From an uncultured Aeromonadales bacterium (lineage in GTDB: Bacteria > Pseudomonadota > Gammaproteobacteria > Enterobacterales > Succinivibrionaceae): DNA of 9,072 nucleotides. The translations under genes were made by a program, and so were the position numbers. Of the stretch, positions 1-4,892 are shown one piece after another; position 1 is the stretch's first letter, and the number at the start of each line of letters is the position of its first letter. The DNA is taken from NCBI GenBank assembly GCA_902796095.1, contig CADBNP010000328.1, positions 1 through 9,072 on the forward strand, given 5' to 3'. The notes below the pieces were generated by a model, which saw only the letters and a list, made by a program, of their open reading frames with translations, had not been told where the DNA came from and did no database searches.

Positions 1-197
1 AATTCAATTGCCGCTAAAAACAACCCATCATAGTCTGAAACAAGTTCCTTGAGCTTTTCATACAATTGCAGTACATCCGGTTTTGCTGGCACCATATGAT
101 TTGCCAACAATTTCTGAAATCTGTCAAGCCGCTCCGAGATCTCGGATGAATGAAGGTTGAAGAGATTAATTTTTGACTGGAAATCTGAAGTATTCAT
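1..197 (-). CDS. Hypothetical protein, N-terminal part only (cut by window edge)
   Basis: An open frame runs leftwards from an ATG at 197-195 and is still open at base 1, giving about 65 residues. It begins MNTSDFQSKINLFNLHSSEI and is predicted largely helical, with regularly spaced leucines and charged residues (for example around ERLDRFQKLL and LYEKLKELV). There is no signal peptide or membrane segment. A second ATG six bases upstream (203-201) is in frame, but AGGA lies directly against it and six bases before the ATG at 197, so the inner start is preferred. A promoter-like pair sits just upstream at 222-250. I do not recognise the family, and the missing C-terminus prevents a functional call. 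Confidence 0.6.
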   Translation of the reverse strand, partial: MNTSDFQSKINLFNLHSSEISERLDRFQKLLANHMVPAKPDVLQLYEKLKELVSDYDGLFLAAIE

Positions 198-221
198 AGT
201 CATTCCTGTTATTCTAACCTG

Positions 222-250
222 ATAAAAAGATGCTGCCGTCGGCTACACAA
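222..250 (-). promoter_or_regulatory. Possible sigma70 promoter of the leftward hypothetical gene
   Basis: On the minus strand TTGTGT (250-245) is followed after 17 bases by TTTTAT (227-222). Transcription would start near 215, leaving a leader of roughly 18 bases before the ATG at 197. The spacing is ideal but the -10 box is only a partial match, so this is a candidate only. Confidence 0.35.
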
Positions 251-356
251 CTGTCATGACGTTCTGCCCCAAAAAACGAAGGATAGAGTCTGCAGAACTT
301 ACCAAAGCTGACACTGCAACTGTGTCCGGAGAACAAAATCTTGCTAACTTTTGCAG

Positions 357-412
357 ATTAAGGTTTATGAAAGAGACGCATAACACCACATATAGTGTTC
401 ATAAGCCTTAAT
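357..412. repeat. Long inverted repeat, 15-base arms
   Basis: The arms are ATTAAGGTTTATGAA (357-371) and TTCATAAGCCTTAAT (398-412). They pair over 15 positions with only one non-Watson-Crick position, which would be a G-U wobble in RNA. The 26-base interior contains a second small pair, AACAC (382-386) and GTGTT (395-399), whose last two bases overlap the right arm, so it competes with the outer stem. A short TTTT follows at 412-415. The structure could be a terminator-like hairpin, an operator or the end of a decayed element. The long interior and weak T run make a classic terminator unlikely. Confidence 0.5.
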
Positions 413-467
413 TTTCATATTATTCTTTGAAAAAACTCTTCTCTAGAGCGTTTCTGTTTATTAGTGA

Positions 468-500
468 CACAATTCACACACACAAATACATAATTGTGAA
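468..500. repeat. Short inverted repeat around a CA tract
   Basis: CACAATT (468-474) and AATTGTG (492-498) are perfect inverted copies. The offset pair TTCACA (473-478) and TGTGAA (495-500) can form an alternative pairing. Between them lies an alternating CA tract (475-484). No coding region covers it. It may be a protein-binding site or simple AT-rich noise. Confidence 0.3.
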
Positions 501-547
501 GAATAGCCGTTCCGCTCGCTGAGTTTGTTCCAGAAAGGTTTGTTCCT

Positions 548-733
548 CTATATTGGATTTCCACTGTTGTTTACGTAGTCCCCGCCAAGTTCTGCCAGGA
601 ATTTCAAATTGCCAGAGCCCATACTTGTTACCAGGGTAAAGAAGTACACCAACTTAAATGTACCTTCACGCTTTACAAACTCAAAAAAACTGTCATTCTC
701 CAAGAATCCTTCTAAAACGATTCGTTGTCTGGA
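548..733 (-). pseudogene. Probable gene remnant (C-terminal fragment, unidentified)
   Basis: The minus strand is open from just after a TGA (736-734) to a TAG (550-548), 61 codons with protein-like composition, including stretches such as VLEGFLENDSFFEFVKREG and GSGNLKFLAELGGDYVNNSG. There is no plausible start codon with a ribosome binding site near its beginning, and the only ATG is deep inside. It therefore looks like the tail of a decayed gene. I do not recognise the parent family. The frame differs from that of the neighbouring fragment at 750-986, which is consistent with a frameshifted remnant. Confidence 0.35.
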
Positions 734-749
734 TCAATGTATTATGCTG

Positions 750-986
750 TTATGGTTGTAAAATCACTTCATGATTGATGATAATGACTGCATCGGTATT
801 TTCAAAACTCTGCATGGTTCGTAAAATCCGATAGCGTAAATCCTGATTTGGCTGTTTTATTCCAATCTTTGAACAGATCGATACTGCTACCTGTAGTGAA
901 GAATGGATGAAATAGTGATGCAATGGCGTCATCTGATTCAAATCATGATATCTGTTCTCTGAAAGATTAAGAGCATAAGGGAGTAT
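750..986 (-). pseudogene. Possible gene remnant upstream of the exported-protein operon
   Basis: A minus-strand frame ends at a stop at 752-750 and reads convincingly as protein across roughly 79 codons, for example LRYRILRTMQSFENTDAVI near its end. The frame continues rightwards into bases opposite the signal-peptide codons of the gene at 991, but that part is a shadow. No start with a ribosome binding site was found. It lies on the same strand as the fragment at 548-733 but in another frame, so both may derive from one decayed gene, possibly a transposase. That identity is a guess. Confidence 0.3.
977..983 (+). promoter_or_regulatory. Ribosome binding site fixing a GTG start
   Basis: AAGGGAG stands seven bases before GTG at 991. 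No ATG in this frame has a comparable site, and the GTG immediately opens a textbook signal peptide, so this site decides the start. Confidence 0.8.
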
Positions 987-990
987 TACT

Positions 991-2301
991 GTGCAAAATA
1001 AATTATCTGCAGTTCTTTTATCTCTGGCAATTTTGACCTCTCCCGCTCTGGCGGCAGAGGCACCTTTTGCCGATGTTGACAAGGCCAATTATTTTTTAAA
1101 GGAATTTGAAAAGGAAGTAGATCGAGCCCAGGGAGCCAGCAATACAAGGTTTTTTCATAAGATTGACGCACTTACCCGAATTAAACAGCTGAATGAGCAG
1201 TATCCTGATGATCCGCGTGTGAAGGAGCTGATGAAAAGGGCCTCAATCGCCGTGCAGAGAAGCATGGGAGACTTTCGTCAGATCACTCCTGAAATGCTGG
1301 CATATAAAACCAACGAGAAGCAGATGCGCACACGGATAAAATCCATGAATGAAAACGAATGGAAAAAACAGCAGACAGATAAGAACATTCTTGCAAAAGT
1401 TTTTCCAGCCGGAGATCCTGAAAGTGTGAACATCCAGGATTATCTGAACAAATATGTTGTTCTGGAAAATGTGCTCTACCCTTCAAATATGTTCAACGGA
1501 GGTTCAGGTGACTACATTTCTGTTGGAAAGGTCTCTGCCGGCTATTATTTCATATCCATGAACGAGCGCAACTGGTACGGTGCCTATGAAGCCATAAGAC
1601 GCTACAGAAGTATGGTGGACGCAAGCATCGGAGATAATCTTAATTTTAAGGTTCTGGGCAAAATTACAAGTTTTGTAAGAGAATCACCGGATTCATCTGC
1701 AGAAAAGAAATCTCCGTTTGTATGGGGATGGATAGTTGTACCTGAAATGATTTACGCCAATGATACTGTCCTTGCAGTCTACGATCCGAATAATGACAAC
1801 TCAGGTTACTTTATCGGAGAGGAGCTGGTGGATAAAATCAAGGATTCATGGTACACAGTCAAATCAGTTCCTGAGGATGCCGATCCGAAGAAAGTAATGG
1901 AAATATTTGCCACGGCCATCAAGGAAAAGAACTACAAACTCTATCTGGACTGCATCAATCCTGACAGGCGAAAGACCGACATAGGAACCTCGCTGCTGCG
2001 CTACCACTGGGATCTGCATCAGAACCGCTTCCAGGACGAGTATGTATATGTTGAATTTGATGAGCCGAAAATCACGGTAATCAAGGGATTTGACGACAAC
2101 AATGATTTGGATACATACTTTTTAAATGAAAATCAGCGTGACCAGTTAACCAAAATGGGCGGTGAAAAAGAAGAGCTAGCTATTGTTTACAGCCGGGCAT
2201 ATGATAAAAACGGAAAGCAGATCGGTTCTAAAAATCCTCATGAACTGAGACGCAAGGGTAACGGCCGCTGGTATGTCAACACCTATGACATCAGATTCTA
2301 G
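991..2301 (+). CDS. Exported protein of unknown function, 436 aa
   Basis: The protein starts at GTG 991 and has a Sec signal peptide: N2-K4 polar start, hydrophobic core at about residues 5-17, then cleavage after A21 (motif ALA before AEAPFA). There is no lipobox or later membrane segment, so a soluble periplasmic or secreted protein is expected. Residues 25-110 look helical and highly charged. The middle part (about 140-290) is rich in aromatic residues and includes a VWGWIVVPEMIYAND stretch. The last 140 residues (from about 298, DPKKVMEIF...) have a helix-then-sheet pattern reminiscent of small NTF2-like domains in bacterial lipoproteins. That comparison is an impression, not a search result. 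It is followed after 17 bases by a second exported protein, so the two form an operon. I do not recognise a family or catalytic motif. Confidence 0.88.
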   Translation: MQNKLSAVLLSLAILTSPALAAEAPFADVDKANYFLKEFEKEVDRAQGASNTRFFHKIDALTRIKQLNEQYPDDPRVKELMKRASIAVQRSMGDFRQITPEMLAYKTNEKQMRTRIKSMNENEWKKQQTDKNILAKVFPAGDPESVNIQDYLNKYVVLENVLYPSNMFNGGSGDYISVGKVSAGYYFISMNERNWYGAYEAIRRYRSMVDASIGDNLNFKVLGKITSFVRESPDSSAEKKSPFVWGWIVVPEMIYANDTVLAVYDPNNDNSGYFIGEELVDKIKDSWYTVKSVPEDADPKKVMEIFATAIKEKNYKLYLDCINPDRRKTDIGTSLLRYHWDLHQNRFQDEYVYVEFDEPKITVIKGFDDNNDLDTYFLNENQRDQLTKMGGEKEELAIVYSRAYDKNGKQIGSKNPHELRRKGNGRWYVNTYDIRF

Positions 2302-2308
2302 AAATGCC

Positions 2309-2315
2309 GGGAGGA
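2309..2315 (+). promoter_or_regulatory. Ribosome binding site choosing the inner ATG (2319)
   Basis: GGGAGGA precedes ATG 2319 by three bases. The in-frame ATG at 2304, only two bases after the previous stop, has no such site before it. The inner ATG also places basic residues directly ahead of the hydrophobic core of the signal peptide. Confidence 0.65.
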
Positions 2316-2318
2316 AAA

Positions 2319-3434
2319 ATGAAAAGATGTAGATTGCTGCTTGGTCTGCTGCTGACCGGTTTAATGTTTCTGACTGGTTTTAATTCAGCCTGTGCTGAAG
2401 AGGATGAGGCAAAGGACAAGCCTGTTAACGGAAGAAAATATGCCATGGAACAGGTGCAGAAATATTTTGCCAATTTTGATGCTGCATATCAATGTACGAT
2501 TCAGTATATTCCGACTGATAAAAATACGGATAATTATTATAATTTTTATAATATTCGTCAAAAATGCCGGTCTTTAATTCAGCAGGCCCTTGATTTCAGA
2601 CTGGATATAACCACCCATCCAAACCTCATATTCGACAACGAAAATGAAAAGAAATATATACTGGCTGATGCATCAGTTATCGAAGCTAATCAGAGGCTGA
2701 TGTCAGAATACTGGAGAATGATAGTACAGTATACAGATGAAAACAGCATTGCGCGCAGGGCTCTGTCATTTTCCATCGGTGTAACCTGGTGGTACAAGGA
2801 TCATCACAAAAAGTATGAGCAGAATTTTGACGACATCAGACAGCTGCTTCGGTCCTATGCTAATGACAGGGACAGCAAATGCAAGATCAGTTCTCAATAC
2901 ATTGAATGCAGTGACAGTACCTTGAAATCAATGAAAAAGACTCTGGACAAGCTGGGGCAGTATTTCACCTTTGACGTAGATCTTAAGGTTCTTCATCCAA
3001 GATCAAAGGGAGCGTTTATTGAAGATTACGATAACTATTCAAGAAATTTTATAGCTCGTAATAAAGATTATCTTACAGTATTTGACAACGTAAAAGAGCA
3101 GGTCGGAAAGTTCAGAGACAGAATTTCCAAGCAGCATGTTGGTGTTCTCGGCATGGTTAAGATAAGAAACAAGTCTATCTTCAGCCCTCATATAGGAAAG
3201 TATCCGGAAAATATCCAGCTTCTGACCGACAGACTGTACAATTTTGTAGATAATGTGCAGAAGTTCATCAAGGAACTGCCCGAAGGGGACGTAGGAAAGT
3301 TTCTCACAAAGTCCAAACTGGATGATACAGGAATGGCAAGTGCACACCGCAGTCTGGAACTCTCTTTATCCCGTCTTTTACTGAGAGGAAAAGATAAAAA
3401 AGATAACTGGATTAAGCATAATGTAGGAAAGTAG
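2319..3434 (+). CDS. Exported protein of unknown function, 371 aa
   Basis: The predicted start MKRCRLLLGLL opens a Sec signal peptide with a leucine-rich core (residues 6-20) and likely cleavage after A26 (ACA before EEDEAKDK). C25 lies near the cleavage site, but N22 at the -3 position does not fit a lipobox, so signal peptidase I is favoured. The mature part has four cysteines, at about residues 59, 83, 188 and 197, an even number compatible with two disulfides in the periplasm. The protein is charged and mostly helical with no membrane segment. The ORF could also start 15 bases earlier, at 2304. It lies 17 bases after the previous exported-protein gene, with the same strand and type of signal, so both are probably cotranscribed. 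A strong terminator follows. No family is recognised. Confidence 0.87.
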   Translation: MKRCRLLLGLLLTGLMFLTGFNSACAEEDEAKDKPVNGRKYAMEQVQKYFANFDAAYQCTIQYIPTDKNTDNYYNFYNIRQKCRSLIQQALDFRLDITTHPNLIFDNENEKKYILADASVIEANQRLMSEYWRMIVQYTDENSIARRALSFSIGVTWWYKDHHKKYEQNFDDIRQLLRSYANDRDSKCKISSQYIECSDSTLKSMKKTLDKLGQYFTFDVDLKVLHPRSKGAFIEDYDNYSRNFIARNKDYLTVFDNVKEQVGKFRDRISKQHVGVLGMVKIRNKSIFSPHIGKYPENIQLLTDRLYNFVDNVQKFIKELPEGDVGKFLTKSKLDDTGMASAHRSLELSLSRLLLRGKDKKDNWIKHNVGK

Positions 3435-3457
3435 TATTCAATTTTTTTCGATTCCGG

Positions 3458-3496
3458 AAAAAGGGGTGGATTTTAATCGAATTCATCCCTTTTTTA
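3458..3496. terminator. Rho-independent terminator, probably bidirectional
   Basis: The arm AAAAAGGGGTGGAT (3458-3471) pairs with ATTCATCCCTTTTT (3481-3494) over 14 positions, two of them G-U wobbles, around a nine-base loop. A run of six T (3490-3495) completes a classic terminator for the plus-strand operon ending at 3434. The five A at the left arm become a T run on the other strand, so the hairpin could also end transcripts of the converging pilin gene that stops at 3610. Confidence 0.85.
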
Positions 3497-3609
3497 TTAT
3501 GACTTTGTTCGAAGAACATCCGAGCTATCAGGGATATCAGAGAAATGATTTGATCAAAAGTCGTCAGCAACATTACTTCTGCACTTTGAACTTTTGAGGC
3601 TGAACCGTG

Positions 3610-4020
3610 TCAAGAACCGCGAAGAAAATGACCCGTAATGAAAAAATAATCCAAGTACACCCTGTCCAGTTTATCACCCTGAATGACAGGTATATATTGC
3701 CATTCATCTTCAAAATTGTCATCGAACAGATCTATGATGCCTCCATTTACAGCGTGTCCGAAAACGAGATCTGTTATTGTAGATTTGTCAACCCGAAAGC
3801 GGCTATGAACTTTTTTATCCTTTCCCTTAATTACTGCCTTGGCATAAAGCATCTGGTCGGCTGATTTCAGAGCAACTTCCAGTCCTTTGACAGCTGATAC
3901 TCTCGCTTCATCCTGCAGATTAACAAAGTTCGGAGCGGCGGTGGCGGCAAGAATGCCAAGAATAACGATAACAACGACAAGTTCAATAAGGGTGAAACCC
4001 CGAGAGGATTTAATTTTCAT
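3610..4020 (-). CDS. Type IV pilin-like protein, MSHA pilin type, 136 aa
   Basis: The start at ATG 4020-4018 gives a short basic leader (MKIKSSRG) followed by the prepilin peptidase site, with G8 at -1 and F9 as the future methylated N-terminal residue. E13 is the conserved Glu5 of the mature pilin, and the hydrophobic helix runs to about residue 32. The sequence AAPNFVNLQDEARVSAVKG after the helix matches MSHA-type pilins, which polymerise into thin surface fibres used in attachment. The mature protein would be about 128 residues. It has no cysteine, so the C-terminal disulfide loop usual in major pilins is missing. No ribosome binding site is evident before the ATG. A longer version from TTG 4089 is possible but would put 23 residues ahead of the leader. 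No other pilus genes are in view, so it is a lone or minor pilin here. Confidence 0.88.
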   Translation of the reverse strand: MKIKSSRGFTLIELVVVIVILGILAATAAPNFVNLQDEARVSAVKGLEVALKSADQMLYAKAVIKGKDKKVHSRFRVDKSTITDLVFGHAVNGGIIDLFDDNFEDEWQYIPVIQGDKLDRVYLDYFFITGHFLRGS

Positions 4021-4060
4021 GGTGTGATGTTGGTAAAACAATAGACAATTAACTGGCGAA

Positions 4061-4089
4061 AGTATAAATATACACAGGTCCGAACACAA
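4061..4089 (-). promoter_or_regulatory. Promoter of the pilin gene
   Basis: On the minus strand TTGTGT (4089-4084) and TATACT (4066-4061) are separated by exactly 17 bases. Transcription would begin near 4054, giving a leader of about 34 bases without a recognisable Shine-Dalgarno sequence before ATG 4020. This promoter position also argues against the longer TTG-started pilin frame, which would begin upstream of the transcription start. Confidence 0.6.
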
Positions 4090-4099
4090 GTCATTCCCG

Positions 4100-4222
4100 A
4101 TGATTGTTCAACCGGATAACCTGTACGGTCTCCGCCCTGCAATTTCTGTCCAGAAGAAATACAATGTTTCAGAATTAGATCTGACTACAACCACGGAAGC
4201 TCATGAAAGAGTACAATCTTGA
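4100..4222 (+). CDS. Possible 40-aa ORF or gene remnant (doubtful)
   Basis: An ATG-started frame encodes 40 residues (MIVQPDNLYGLRPAISVQKK then a threonine-rich end) and stops at 4220-4222. The composition is protein-like and the frame stays open upstream of the ATG, but there is no ribosome binding site. It lies between the divergent pilin and methyltransferase genes. It could be the tail of a lost gene or chance. I do not recognise it. Confidence 0.2.
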   Translation: MIVQPDNLYGLRPAISVQKKYNVSELDLTTTTEAHERVQS

Positions 4223-4292
4223 CCGGAACAGGTGAAATCTCAGTCTGAAATTCATCAGTTGATAAGTTACATGACACGGTAATTAAGAGTTT

Positions 4293-4892
4293 ATGACAGA
4301 AGTGAACGAAACGCTGGCCTACTATGAGAATAATTGCAGGGCATTTGCCGAAAATACCGGGACTCTTGATTTTTCCTCAATACAGGATCAGTTTCTTGCA
4401 CTTCTCCCGGAAGGAGGTACGGTACTTGATTTCGGCTGCGGATCCGGAAGAGACAGCAGATATTTTATAGATCACGGCTGCACGGTCACTGCAACTGACG
4501 GATGCGGTGAAATGTGCCGCTATGCATCGGCAAGCCTCGGCATCCCAGTGAAAAAACTACTGTTTACTGAACTGAACGATGAAAATCAGTACGACGGGAT
4601 CTGGGCATGTGCATCCATACTCCACCTCGAACAGTCTGCTCTGCATGATGTGTTTGAAAAAATGATCACAGCACTGAAAAGCAGGGGAATAATCTACACG
4701 TCATTCAAATACGGAGATTTTCATGGCATAAGAAACGGACGCTATTTTACAGATTTCACAGAAACATCGATTGCGGATTTTCTTAAAATTCACAAAGATC
4801 TGAGGACAGAACAAATGTGGATCACTGAAGATATCCGGCCGGATCATGGGCAGGAAAAATGGCTCAACCTTCTGCTGCAGCTGACATACTGA
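4293..4892 (+). CDS. Class I SAM-dependent methyltransferase, 199 aa
   Basis: The protein has the Rossmann-type S-adenosylmethionine fold. Motif I is VLDFGCGSGRD at residues 44-54, the acidic residue ending strand 2 is D69 (ATDG), and the motif IV region is GIWACASILHL at 102-112. A post-motif strand (GIIYTSFKYG, 132-141) is followed by the conserved-looking NGRYFTDFTE (148-157) and a C-terminal EKWLN. Size and motifs fit a stand-alone small-molecule or protein methyltransferase. The DPPY/NPPY motif of DNA adenine and N4-cytosine methylases and the PCQ motif of C5-cytosine methylases are absent, so a restriction-modification role is unlikely. The substrate is unknown. ATG 4293 is preceded by TAAGAG at close spacing. 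The last 34 bases overlap the next gene, so the two are translationally coupled. From memory, this methyltransferase family often neighbours such helicase genes in Firmicutes. Confidence 0.9.
   Translation: MTEVNETLAYYENNCRAFAENTGTLDFSSIQDQFLALLPEGGTVLDFGCGSGRDSRYFIDHGCTVTATDGCGEMCRYASASLGIPVKKLLFTELNDENQYDGIWACASILHLEQSALHDVFEKMITALKSRGIIYTSFKYGDFHGIRNGRYFTDFTETSIADFLKIHKDLRTEQMWITEDIRPDHGQEKWLNLLLQLTY

Larger units (their letters stand above)
204..976. other. Gene-poor interval with decayed open frames and inverted repeats
   Basis: About 770 bases separate the leftward gene from the exported-protein operon, and I find no intact gene with a convincing start and ribosome binding site. The minus strand carries several short open stretches with protein-like composition in different frames: one ending at a stop at 245-243, one at 733-548 and one at 986-750. 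The interval also holds two inverted repeats and a short CA-repeat tract. Such scattered same-strand frames suggest an eroded gene or mobile element. I could not identify the parent gene and see no terminal repeats or target duplications. A promoter for the gene at 991 should lie in the right part, but no strong -35/-10 pair stands out. Confidence 0.5.

Noticed and set aside
3506..3518. Small palindrome TGTTC-GAA-GAACA
   Set aside because: Five-base arms are too short, there is no T run, and the stronger hairpin at 3458-3496 explains termination.
3607..3864. Plus-strand 85-codon frame over the pilin gene
   Set aside because: It is antisense to the pilin, which has the diagnostic prepilin leader and a good promoter.
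4021..4089. N-terminal extension of the pilin from a TTG start
   Set aside because: It would place 23 residues before the prepilin leader and begin upstream of the probable transcription start.
4259..4285. Promoter-like TTGATA and TAATTA before the methyltransferase gene
   Set aside because: The spacer is only 15 bases and the -10 box would end just before the ribosome binding region, so it was not listed as a feature.
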